From a virus, in the IMG/VR virus record IMGVR_UViG_3300027906_000072, positions 1-32,858 of that record: a DNA stretch of 32,858 bases; one strand, 5' to 3'. A program made the translations under genes and the position numbers. The notes below the pieces were generated by a model. It was not told the origin of the DNA. It ran no database searches and saw only the letters and a list, made by a program, of their open reading frames with translations. Shown piece after piece: positions 24,417 through 31,705 of this stretch (within the stretch, counting starts at the first letter, position 1; each line of letters begins with the position of its first letter).

Positions 24417-24947
24417 ATGAGTGGTAATAAGCTTCTAAAGGAAAATACAATCAGAAGATTTATGAAATTGGCCAATGTCGGGCCCCTTTCCGATAATTTT
24501 ATAAGCGAAATGGGTATGAAGAACCCAGGCGAGGAAGAAGATGATCTTGAAGAAGGTGTCTACAAAGAAGAAGATGAAGAGACCTTAGAGGAACAAGAAG
24601 AGGAAGAGGAGATGGATCTTGACATGGGTGAAGAAGAGCCTCTTGCTGATGATGACATAGAGATGGTAGATGACGAAGCACCTTCAGAACTCGGCTCAGC
24701 GGATATCAGCCTCACCGAAGAAGAAGCTCAGCTTCTAATTGACTTAGGCGAGCGACTCGGCGCCGCAATGGAAGCAGATCCCGAAGAAGAATTAGATATG
24801 CCCGATGATGAAGCAGACCTTGAATTAGATGATTTGGGTCCACCAGAAGATGCGCCCGAAGAGATGGGGGAAGAGGAAAGAGAAGAGATTATGCAAGAAG
24901 TCTTGAAAAGGGTCACGAAAAGACTGTTGTCCTCAAGAAGAAAGTAG
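24417..24947 (+). CDS. highly acidic protein, scaffold/prohead-core-like
   Basis: The N-terminus of this 176-residue protein, NKLLKENTIRRFMKLANVGPLSDNFI, is basic and helical. A long Glu/Asp-rich central region (about 38-155) follows, containing many EEE and DDD runs. The end is a basic amphipathic helix, EIMQEVLKRVTKRLLSSRRK. Acidic, low-complexity proteins with short helical ends are typical of prohead core or scaffold components, and the first segment resembles conserved marine phage virion proteins. It is followed by a terminator and then by a ClpP-like protease gene, a common partner in head maturation. Structural role is inferred from composition and context. Confidence 0.55.
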   Translation: MSGNKLLKENTIRRFMKLANVGPLSDNFISEMGMKNPGEEEDDLEEGVYKEEDEETLEEQEEEEEMDLDMGEEEPLADDDIEMVDDEAPSELGSADISLTEEEAQLLIDLGERLGAAMEADPEEELDMPDDEADLELDDLGPPEDAPEEMGEEEREEIMQEVLKRVTKRLLSSRRK

Positions 24948-24979
24948 TTCCCCTCGATATAGCATATTACCAAATTAAG

Positions 24980-25005
24980 CCCCACACTTCGTGGGGTTTT
25001 TTTTT
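24980..25005 (+). terminator. rho-independent terminator after the acidic protein gene
   Basis: CCCCAC (24980-24985) and GTGGGG (24991-24996) form a perfect stem around ACTTC, followed by nine T residues (24997-25005). It stops transcripts coming from the regulator/acidic protein unit. Confidence 0.93.
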
Positions 25006-25007
25006 GC

Positions 25008-25036
25008 TTGCTTAAAAACATTATTTGTGGTATATT
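25008..25036 (+). promoter_or_regulatory. promoter for the ClpP-like protease unit
   Basis: TTGCTT (25008-25013), a 17-nt spacer and TATATT (25031-25036), with TGG directly before the -10, fit an extended -10 sigma70 promoter. It lies just after a terminator and about 40 nt before the protease start, as expected for a new transcription unit. Confidence 0.55.
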
Positions 25037-25072
25037 TATTTTAGGTGAAAAAACAAAAAGGAGCAAGAAACA

Positions 25073-25711
25073 ATGGCAAAGAAGAAGAAAAGTAAAAATG
25101 ATCAAATTGTTATTATTAATAATATCCCCGGTACCGAGCCATCGGATGAAAATCAATTAAGAACAATCAATCTTTACGGGGACATTTCAGAGAGAAAAGC
25201 ATCAGAGGTCGTCGCCGGGTTATTGTTTCTAGAAAACACATCGCATATTCAAATGCCTCAAAAGACAGAAAAAGACGAACCAATAATAATGGCGCGCCCA
25301 ATAAGCATGGTTGTATCGACCCATGGTGGCATCGCCTCTGAAATGTTCTCGATCCTTGACTCTATGGATATGATTAAATCCAGAACTTGCGACATCGAAA
25401 CAATTGGTTTAGGTAAAGTAATGTCAGCAGGGGTTCCAATCCTCGCCGCAGGAACCAAAGGCAAGAGGGCAATAGGGAGAAATTGCAGGATTATGTTACA
25501 CAACGTTCTCGCCGGTACCGGCGGTACAATATTTTCTATGGAAAATGAACTGGAAGAAATAAAATGGACCCAAGAGAGATATATTTCATGTCTCGCTAAT
25601 TACACTAAATTAACCCCATCAAAAATCAAGAGATTATTAAAGGCACAAAAGGATGTATATATCTCCCCAGAAGAAGCAATAAAAATGGGAATTGTAGACG
25701 AAATTATCTAA
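25073..25711 (+). CDS. ClpP-like serine protease
   Basis: This 212-residue member of the ClpP/crotonase fold starts its core at TINLYGDISE. STHGGIASEMFSILDSM forms the oxyanion region. GKVMSAGVPILAAGTKGKR carries the nucleophile S118, MLHNV carries H143, and KDVYISPEEAIKMGIVDEI carries D194, about 51 residues after the His as in ClpP. The catalytic triad is thus complete. A 20-residue Lys-rich N-terminus precedes the core. Phages use ClpP-type proteases for prohead maturation. The acidic scaffold-like protein upstream and structural-like genes downstream favour that role over general proteolysis. It could also assemble with host Clp ATPases. AAGGAGC precedes the ATG. Confidence 0.92.
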   Translation: MAKKKKSKNDQIVIINNIPGTEPSDENQLRTINLYGDISERKASEVVAGLLFLENTSHIQMPQKTEKDEPIIMARPISMVVSTHGGIASEMFSILDSMDMIKSRTCDIETIGLGKVMSAGVPILAAGTKGKRAIGRNCRIMLHNVLAGTGGTIFSMENELEEIKWTQERYISCLANYTKLTPSKIKRLLKAQKDVYISPEEAIKMGIVDEII

Positions 25712-25733
25712 TTATTAAGGAGATACTAATATA

Positions 25734-27593
25734 ATGTGGTTTGATAAATACCTAAAAACTAAAGAGAGTAGCCCTATTTTGAAAATAGCAGACATCTACA
25801 GCCTCATAGAGGAAGTTTTCGAAGTTGAGAAGGGCAAATTTTTTGGAGTGCAAAAATCAGAATTACAAATTCTGAAAGAACAGTTCCTTAACGAACGAAA
25901 GTCTATGACCCTGACTTTGGATGCTATTCCTGAAATAGCAGTCACAGAATTGGGTTGGACCGACGTCACCGGCGCTGGCGGCGACAATCCAGTGAACGGT
26001 CCTGAGAGGCAAAAACTGCTGCAGTTCTTGGAGAACATTCCAGGCGGAGACTTTGTAGAAAAGATTAGGTCGCTTTCTAATTTCTATGACAATCCTGATG
26101 CTGCAATGCAAGAGATGTTTGGCGACGGGGGAAGTACCTCAACCGCGCAACAGATAGCGGTAGCTTTATCTTATTTGGTCTTCTACAAAACCTTAACGAA
26201 GGTCATAGCGAATTTTAACGCTGCCTCTGCGGGTTTTAGTTTTGAAGCATTTCTAGCGGTCTTGATGGAGGGTGAACAAATACCAGCTAATACTGGAACT
26301 ATTGCAGACTTTCTTTCTAGAAGTGACGGTACCGCCATGCCTGTAAGCTTGAAGCTGTATCAAGACGGAAACCTGCACGTTGGAGGCTCTTTCAGAGATC
26401 TCGTTGGAGATATAACGAACCCTAAATTTGATAACGATCTTATGCGTTATGTTGCTGTGACTAAGCGGTTCGAAGGCGGCAAGAAAGAAGGGCAGGACGT
26501 CAATGGTTTCTTGAAATGGTATAGATTTGACTTTACTCTAGATAACATTTTTGATATACTTTCCAGGTCTTCAAAACACTCCAGGCTGTGTATTCAGCTT
26601 CCGAAAAAAGGCCAAGCTTTTATAAACAGTTTGCCGGGCATTGCAGCCCCGTCTTCAGAAGAGATGGAAAACAAATATGCAGTAGCTTTCAAAAAGGAGC
26701 TAGAAATAGTAAACCAGAAGAATTCGGAAGAATTTCAAGTTGATGATGCATTCGCACAACAGTTTCTTAAAAACTTGAGTTGGGCCACGCAATTGAGTGA
26801 CAAGTTTTTCCAGCCGTTTGATCCCGATGCGGGATTATCAGATGAAGAAAAAGCATCCCCTGACTATGAAACGCGGCTACCATATGTAAAGAGGGGTACA
26901 TCTAAGATGCCAGCGTCGCCCGCCCACAAATCTGACATGCGAGATATTGTTCTTGGCACATTGTCGGCGATTAATGGTGAAACACAGCAGACTCGATATA
27001 ATCTCGAAAACACCAAGGCTTTTAAAGCTCTTGCTGACCAAATAGGCAAAGCAGCGCGCGATGCCAATAACGGTACCGGAGTCTTTCCTAAATTAAGTAT
27101 CCTTAAGCAGTATTCGGCTACGAAAGAAACTGCGAAGCGTAATAGAATTTTGAATCTAAAAAGCAACTGGTACACACCAGAGCAATCTGCAAAGTTATAC
27201 AACGGCATGAACAGAGAACAAAAGCTGGCAGCCTTAGTTCAGACCCGCGGTTTTCTCTCTACAGAGCAGTTTGGTTTAACTCAGAATATGGTAGCAGAGA
27301 TTGACACTTACAGCAAAAGCCGCGTTCTTGGGCCTAATCAAGAAAAGGCGTGGTTCGGTACAATAAACGTCGGAAGAAAGAACACACAGAAAATGTTAAA
27401 CAGAGTTACGGGAATCCTTAACGAGTCTTTGTTTGACATTTTTGTGAATGTAAAAGCAATACAAGATAACACCCATGCTTATATCGCCGGCGGAATGCAG
27501 AAAGACGAACAAGCAGAAGAAGCAATCAAAGCCTCTACAAATGTTATCTCAAAGACAGAAGAACTTCAGACCACAAAGGGCGGGAGTGTATAG
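25734..27593 (+). CDS. large hypothetical phage protein, possible nuclease-like core
   Basis: This 619-residue soluble protein has no assigned function. Near residues 168-210 it shows GFSFEAFLAVLMEG, then TIADFLS, then MPVSLKLY, giving E171 ... D192 ... S-x-K207. This spacing recalls the E..D..(D/E/S)xK core of PD-(D/E)XK nucleases, although the third acidic residue is Ser here. The rest is mixed alpha/beta with an AKRNRILNLKSNWY basic stretch near 460. Large size, AAGGAG Shine-Dalgarno and position between the protease and a Lys-rich protein suggest a virion or DNA-processing protein. It is followed with a 1-nt overlap by the next gene, so the pair is translationally coupled. Confidence 0.55.
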   Translation: MWFDKYLKTKESSPILKIADIYSLIEEVFEVEKGKFFGVQKSELQILKEQFLNERKSMTLTLDAIPEIAVTELGWTDVTGAGGDNPVNGPERQKLLQFLENIPGGDFVEKIRSLSNFYDNPDAAMQEMFGDGGSTSTAQQIAVALSYLVFYKTLTKVIANFNAASAGFSFEAFLAVLMEGEQIPANTGTIADFLSRSDGTAMPVSLKLYQDGNLHVGGSFRDLVGDITNPKFDNDLMRYVAVTKRFEGGKKEGQDVNGFLKWYRFDFTLDNIFDILSRSSKHSRLCIQLPKKGQAFINSLPGIAAPSSEEMENKYAVAFKKELEIVNQKNSEEFQVDDAFAQQFLKNLSWATQLSDKFFQPFDPDAGLSDEEKASPDYETRLPYVKRGTSKMPASPAHKSDMRDIVLGTLSAINGETQQTRYNLENTKAFKALADQIGKAARDANNGTGVFPKLSILKQYSATKETAKRNRILNLKSNWYTPEQSAKLYNGMNREQKLAALVQTRGFLSTEQFGLTQNMVAEIDTYSKSRVLGPNQEKAWFGTINVGRKNTQKMLNRVTGILNESLFDIFVNVKAIQDNTHAYIAGGMQKDEQAEEAIKASTNVISKTEELQTTKGGSV

Positions 27594-28579
27594 TGAGGGC
27601 CTACAAGCAAATATGGCAAACTTGGGACGATTATTTGCTTTTAGAACAAGCCACCGGCAAACTATCTAACGCCACAGACAAACGACTTTTTGAGCTTGCA
27701 AGAACCCTGCAATTAAAATTACATCCGGATAATCTCGGCAGAGAAGCCGAAAAAGTTGTTACCCAAGTTCTAAAAAACGACGGCACCTTCGAGAAAAAGG
27801 TAAAGTTTCTTTTATCACCAGAGGTCATTTCTGATTACAAAAAACAACTCTCATTACTAAGCGATGAGGTTTCAAAAAGAATACGCACTAATAAAAATAG
27901 TGATTTTCTAAGAAGAGCCGCGGAGAAAATCGAGTTCGCAAAAGTTAGATTAAGAAGCACTGTCTTACCAACAACATATTCATCCAAGAAGAAGAAGATA
28001 AAAAGGATTTCAACCAACACTGCGAAGAAAAAACCAAGTGGAGGAAATATCTATTCAGCAGATTCACCAGAAGCAAAATCAGCAAAGGCAGCCTTTCAAA
28101 AGAAAGACCCCAAAATAAGCCAACCATCCTGGGCTCAAAAGCGTCAACCAACTATTACAAAGCCAAATTGGGCAGAAGCTCCCAACTCAGCAGAAAAGAA
28201 AGACTTAACCAAAGAGGTTGAAAAGGCCCTGGAGAAAAGCACAAAGCCAGTTTCAAAAAAGAAGGCCGAGCGAGCCCTTAAGAGTGCTGCAAAAAAAGTC
28301 GGAGGAAGGATTCTTAAAAAAGTCCCAGTCATTGGTTGGGGCATCCTTGCTAGTTCTATAGCAACACAAGCGGAAGCCGCCAGCAAAGAAACTGATCCAC
28401 AAAAGAAAGAGAAAATCTATGCTAGTATAACAGATGAAATCATAGCAGCTTCCCCGGTAGGCATACCATATGATGTTATGAAGTTATTTTTCGCCGCATT
28501 GAAAAGTAATATATCGTCTGATCCTGAAAAAGCACGCGTGGTCCATCACAATAAGAGAGCGATGCTGGATTTATTGTAA
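27593..28579 (+). CDS. Lys-rich protein with C-terminal hydrophobic segment
   Basis: This 328-residue protein starts at GTG 27593, sharing a base with the upstream stop, with GGGAG 6 nt before. The N-terminal 100 residues are helical (RLFELARTLQLKLHPDN). The middle is a disordered Lys/Ser/Pro-rich region (130-235) with many KKK runs and two near-repeats ending in SWAQKRQPT and NWAEAPNS. The C-terminal region has an amphipathic to hydrophobic stretch KKVPVIGWGILASSIAT (about 240-257), resembling the Gly-rich membrane-active linkers seen before toxin domains. It could be a DNA-packaged internal protein ejected with the genome, or a membrane-interacting protein. No enzyme motif was found. Confidence 0.5.
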   Translation: MRAYKQIWQTWDDYLLLEQATGKLSNATDKRLFELARTLQLKLHPDNLGREAEKVVTQVLKNDGTFEKKVKFLLSPEVISDYKKQLSLLSDEVSKRIRTNKNSDFLRRAAEKIEFAKVRLRSTVLPTTYSSKKKKIKRISTNTAKKKPSGGNIYSADSPEAKSAKAAFQKKDPKISQPSWAQKRQPTITKPNWAEAPNSAEKKDLTKEVEKALEKSTKPVSKKKAERALKSAAKKVGGRILKKVPVIGWGILASSIATQAEAASKETDPQKKEKIYASITDEIIAASPVGIPYDVMKLFFAALKSNISSDPEKARVVHHNKRAMLDLL

Positions 28580-28587
28580 AATATTAT

Positions 28588-28615
28588 TTGACATTTGTAA
28601 AAAGTGTGATATAAT
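28588..28615 (+). promoter_or_regulatory. strong sigma70 promoter for groEL
   Basis: TTGACA (28588-28593), a 16-nt spacer and TATAAT (28610-28615), preceded by TGA, match the consensus. The same geometry occurs at 17451. The start point would be about 20 nt before the ATG at 28642, with GAAAGGA Shine-Dalgarno in between. Confidence 0.85.
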
Positions 28616-28641
28616 ATTATATATCACTAGGAAAGGAAATC

Positions 28642-30210
28642 ATGGATACACATCTACAAGCCGGACCAGAATTACGCAGCAAAATTCTGGAAGGTGTTAA
28701 TATTTTAAGCGACTATGTTGCTGCAACACTTGGCCCAAAGGGCCAGAACGTAATAATCAGACAGAAAGACAGGAGGCCTTTTGTGACGAAGGATGGTGTA
28801 ACAGTTGCTCAAAATGTCTTTCTTGAGGACCCTCACGTAAACGCCGGCGCGGAAATCGTAAAACAAGTCTCTGCAATGACTAACGCAGAGGCGGGTGATG
28901 GTACCACTACCAGCACTATATTGGCAAGAGAGATTCTATCACAAGCAAACAAGCATATATCGACAGGTACATCTCCAGTTGATATAAAGAGGGGCCTTGA
29001 AAAATGTCTAGATCAGGCTGTCGCTTTGATTGAGGATATCTCAAAGCCCATATCCTCATCGGAAGATATAAGACATATAGCTTCAATATCAGCAAACAAC
29101 GACAAGGTCATCGGAGAACTTATTTCCACCGCGGTAGATAAGGTGGGCAAAAACGGCACCATAACTATCACAGAGGCCCGGTCCATGGACACTACTTTGG
29201 ATTTGGTGGAGGGTTTTAGGTTTTTTTCAGGATATGCTGCAACAGCTTTTATCACTGATGAGAGAAAAAACGCGTGCTTTTTTGACAGGCCGATGTTTTT
29301 CATTACAGATACCCGAATTGAGCAAGTAAATCAAATACTTCCGGCTCTTGAAATTGCAGCTAGAGAATCACGCCCATTGGTTATTGTTGCTGAAGAAGTG
29401 GAAGGTCAGGCTTTAGCAGCACTAATTATGAACACAGTCAGAGGCTCAATGAAGGTCGCTGCAGTAAAAGCTCCAAAATATGGCGAAGAGCGCATAGCAA
29501 TAATGAGTGATCTAGCAATCTCTACTGGTGCAAGGTTTTTCCGACAATCATCTGGAGATAAACTGACAGATGTTTCGCTTTCTGACTTCGGCCAGGCATC
29601 GAGCGTGGAGATTACCAAAAATACAACTACCGTTGTAGACGGAGAGGGGGACGGTGATCAAATTGAAAAAACAATTAATCAAATTAAAAGGCAAATTAGA
29701 GAGACTGAAGATACTCATGAGGCAGAACGACTCCAAGATCGTGTTACTCGCCTCTCTTCTGGTGTTGCTATTGTCCGCGTTGGCGCATCATCTGAGGTAG
29801 AAATGATAGAAAAAAAACACCGAATCGAAGATGCGTTAGAGGCAGTGAGATCCGCACAACAGGAAGGCATAGTGCCTGGAGGCGGAATGACGCTTCTTAG
29901 CATCGCAGAGAAAGTAGCTCCTAATTTTGATAACCTAGAACAGTCTGTGGCTTTGCCCATATTTAAGACAGCGCTCAGGGCCCCCTTTAGAACGATGGCA
30001 ACAAACTCCGGCCTGTCACCAGATACAATGCAGTGGGTTGTCGCAGACTGTAAAGAGTTCGAAGGTATTGACTTTTCTACAGGCAACAAAGAGAATTTGA
30101 TAGAAAGAGGGATCATAGACCCTGCAAAAGTCACGAGGTGTGCACTTAAGAACGCTGTATCAGTAGCGGGAACACTTTTGTTGACAAATCACAGTATTGT
30201 CCATCAGTAG
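28642..30210 (+). CDS. groEL: phage-encoded GroEL-like chaperonin
   Basis: The 522-residue chaperonin subunit would form an ATP-driven ring that folds proteins such as the major capsid protein. ATP-site motifs are present: LGPKG (30-34), KDGVTVA (50-56) and GDGTTT (85-90). Near the C-terminus, VGASSEVEMIEKKHRIEDALEAVRSA and EGIVPGGG keep the catalytic Asp and nucleotide loop. The apical domain is present (GYAATAFITDERKNACFF). The protein is slightly shorter than bacterial GroEL (about 545) and ends LLTNHSIVHQ without the GGM-rich tail. It has its own consensus promoter and is 15 kb from the phage GroES-like gene. Host capture followed by divergence is likely. Confidence 0.97.
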   Translation: MDTHLQAGPELRSKILEGVNILSDYVAATLGPKGQNVIIRQKDRRPFVTKDGVTVAQNVFLEDPHVNAGAEIVKQVSAMTNAEAGDGTTTSTILAREILSQANKHISTGTSPVDIKRGLEKCLDQAVALIEDISKPISSSEDIRHIASISANNDKVIGELISTAVDKVGKNGTITITEARSMDTTLDLVEGFRFFSGYAATAFITDERKNACFFDRPMFFITDTRIEQVNQILPALEIAARESRPLVIVAEEVEGQALAALIMNTVRGSMKVAAVKAPKYGEERIAIMSDLAISTGARFFRQSSGDKLTDVSLSDFGQASSVEITKNTTTVVDGEGDGDQIEKTINQIKRQIRETEDTHEAERLQDRVTRLSSGVAIVRVGASSEVEMIEKKHRIEDALEAVRSAQQEGIVPGGGMTLLSIAEKVAPNFDNLEQSVALPIFKTALRAPFRTMATNSGLSPDTMQWVVADCKEFEGIDFSTGNKENLIERGIIDPAKVTRCALKNAVSVAGTLLLTNHSIVHQ

Positions 30211-30239
30211 ATACTATTTACCTATGGGAGGGTTCACCG

Positions 30240-30509
30240 ATGGTTGATCAACAAGATTTGAATTTAGAAATACAATCAAAATTAGATAGAATATGCTCAG
30301 GCATGGATGTTATGAGCGACAAACAAGAGTCTATGTCCGAAGATGTAGCGAAAATAAAAGAGGCTGTTTATAATCCTGATCAGGGGTTATATGCTAGACT
30401 TAGAGAGCTAGAAACCTGGAAACAAACTTCATCCAGAATGATTTGGACCTTGTTTACCTCAGTTGTTGGACTCATCGGAGCATTTGTGTTGAAAAGTATA
30501 GGATCATAA
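30240..30509 (+). CDS. small coiled-coil protein with C-terminal membrane segment (holin-like)
   Basis: This 89-residue protein has a predicted coiled coil (about 8-60, LNLEIQSKLDRICSGMDVMSDKQ .. ARLRELETWKQ). One C-terminal transmembrane helix follows (MIWTLFTSVVGLIGAFVLKSI, 67-87). This topology is like XhlA-type or other small phage membrane proteins associated with lysis. It could also be a host-envelope anchor. GGGAGG at about 30226 precedes the ATG. It lies right after groEL, with the next ATG overlapping its stop. The wall-acting genes of the window (21427 and 31706) are separate, so the lysis assignment is only a suggestion. Confidence 0.55.
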   Translation: MVDQQDLNLEIQSKLDRICSGMDVMSDKQESMSEDVAKIKEAVYNPDQGLYARLRELETWKQTSSRMIWTLFTSVVGLIGAFVLKSIGS

Positions 30510-30802
30510 TGTTAGTAGAACTAAAGAAACTAAATATTATAAATGATGGATATGCCAGGAAGATATCCATAGATAATATCTATATCAATTCTTCTCACAT
30601 TATAAGTATAAAAGATTACAACGAGGTCAGGGAATTTTTGATTACTGAGGGTCACACCTCAGCAGGAGAGAAGGAATATTCAATTATCAAAGTTATGAGT
30701 GGAGACAAGACAGAAGAGATTATAACCCTGGGCACTTCTAGTGAAATATTTTCTTCGATTCAAAATTCTGTAAAAAATCAAAAAAGGTTACTAAATGGAT
30801 AA
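30509..30802 (+). CDS. small beta-rich hypothetical protein
   Basis: ATG 30509 is chosen because AGGA (30500-30503) is 5 nt upstream and it overlaps the previous stop by one base; the frame is open further upstream to 30443 without a good start. The 97-residue protein has a strand pattern (KISIDNIYINSSHIISIKDY .. SIIKVMSGDKTEEIITL) ending in a helix (SSEIFSSIQNSVKNQ). It recalls the layout of small FlbD-like and other phage conserved proteins, but no function can be assigned. It overlaps the glutaredoxin gene by 8 nt. Confidence 0.55.
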   Translation: MLVELKKLNIINDGYARKISIDNIYINSSHIISIKDYNEVREFLITEGHTSAGEKEYSIIKVMSGDKTEEIITLGTSSEIFSSIQNSVKNQKRLLNG

Positions 30803-31040
30803 TAAATACATTATTATTGGAAGATCAACTTGTAAATTCTGTATATTAGCGGAAGAATTTTTAATTGCAAGCCAGAGACAATTTCAGTTTCTCGATTATG
30901 TTCAGCGCCCAGACATATTAGAAGAGTACAAGAGCTTTTATGGCCAAAATACAGTGCCAATTATTTTAGCTTCAAATATCGATACCGGAGTGACCCACAG
31001 GGTGGGTGGCTACACAGACTTGTTAGACTTTGAAAAGTGA
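30795..31040 (+). CDS. glutaredoxin
   Basis: This 81-residue thioredoxin-fold protein has the redox motif C13-K-F-C16 (GRSTCKFCILAEEFL), the cis-Pro loop TVPIILA, and the glutathione-binding GGYTDLLDF end. All glutaredoxin landmarks are in order. It would reduce disulfides using glutathione or thioredoxin reductase. An obvious client is the C-terminal Cys pair of the class II ribonucleotide reductase encoded at 11313, and phage glutaredoxins commonly serve nucleotide reduction. It overlaps both neighbours by a few bases. Confidence 0.92.
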   Translation: MDNKYIIIGRSTCKFCILAEEFLIASQRQFQFLDYVQRPDILEEYKSFYGQNTVPIILASNIDTGVTHRVGGYTDLLDFEK

Positions 31041-31366
31041 AAAAGATCCCCGTAAAACTTCAGGTGCTAAAATTAATACAAACTAGTAATTTGTCCTCTT
31101 TAAATAGACTTCAAGCACTACTAGAAGGTCTTGCAAAAAAAGAATACAATATGAGTCAAATAGACCATTCAGCTTTATTGGAATCTTTGTCTTGTTCTAT
31201 GGCACTCAACGTATTATTTGAAGAATTTTCTGAACAAGCATCTGATGCATCAGTGGATGTTCTTTATTTACCAGAAGATGAGTTCGCAAACATAATTCAA
31301 ATGGCAAAGATTGTAGAAAAGTCTAATTCGCACCTTTATGGGTTTTCAGGTACCTGGACTCATTGA
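31037..31366 (+). CDS. hypothetical helical protein
   Basis: The GTG start at 31037 overlaps the glutaredoxin stop (GTGA). The 109-residue protein is mainly helical (LNRLQALLEGLAKKEYNMSQ, SMALNVLFEEFSEQAS) and moderately acidic, without membrane segments or known motifs. Its stop overlaps the start region of the downstream membrane protein. No function recognised; the tight coupling suggests it is a genuine gene of the glutaredoxin operon. Confidence 0.55.
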   Translation: MKKIPVKLQVLKLIQTSNLSSLNRLQALLEGLAKKEYNMSQIDHSALLESLSCSMALNVLFEEFSEQASDASVDVLYLPEDEFANIIQMAKIVEKSNSHLYGFSGTWTH

Positions 31367-31704
31367 TGGCTCTTTATCTCGGAATCTTATTATTTTTTCT
31401 GGGACAGATAATGGGTTGGTTTCAGCTTAATGCTCAATATTTATCAGATTGGTGGAGTGATAAACCGTTTGTGGCAGCATTAACTATCGGCGCGCCAACG
31501 TCCGTAGCCTTTTGGTATGCTTGGAGAATTATTGTAGAGTCAACAGGCTCAGTGTGGACAGCCAGGTTTATAGGATCTTCAACTGGCCTGATTATATTCC
31601 CAATTCTAACTTGGTTTTTGTTGGGAGAATCAATGTTTACTGCAAAGACTATAATTTGCTTAAGTTTGGCTGTTTTGATTATTGTTATTCAATTAGCTTG
31701 GTAA
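31366..31704 (+). CDS. small multi-pass membrane protein
   Basis: This 112-residue protein has three to four hydrophobic helices: ALYLGILLFFLGQIMGWF, ALTIGAPTSVAFWYAW, ARFIGSSTGLIIFPILTWFLL and IICLSLAVLIIVIQLAW. ATG 31366 is preferred to the adjacent TTG 31363. Similar proteins occur widely among T4-like marine phages as conserved hypotheticals. A holin-like or membrane-remodelling role is possible, but nothing decisive is visible. It ends 1 nt before the convergent beta-lactamase-fold gene, with no clear terminator between them. Confidence 0.6.
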   Translation: MALYLGILLFFLGQIMGWFQLNAQYLSDWWSDKPFVAALTIGAPTSVAFWYAWRIIVESTGSVWTARFIGSSTGLIIFPILTWFLLGESMFTAKTIICLSLAVLIIVIQLAW

Positions 31705-31705
31705 G

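Noticed and set aside
24980-25005. Considered whether this hairpin could be part of an attachment site or riboswitch
   Set aside because: A short perfect stem followed by nine T residues directly after a gene is a standard intrinsic terminator.
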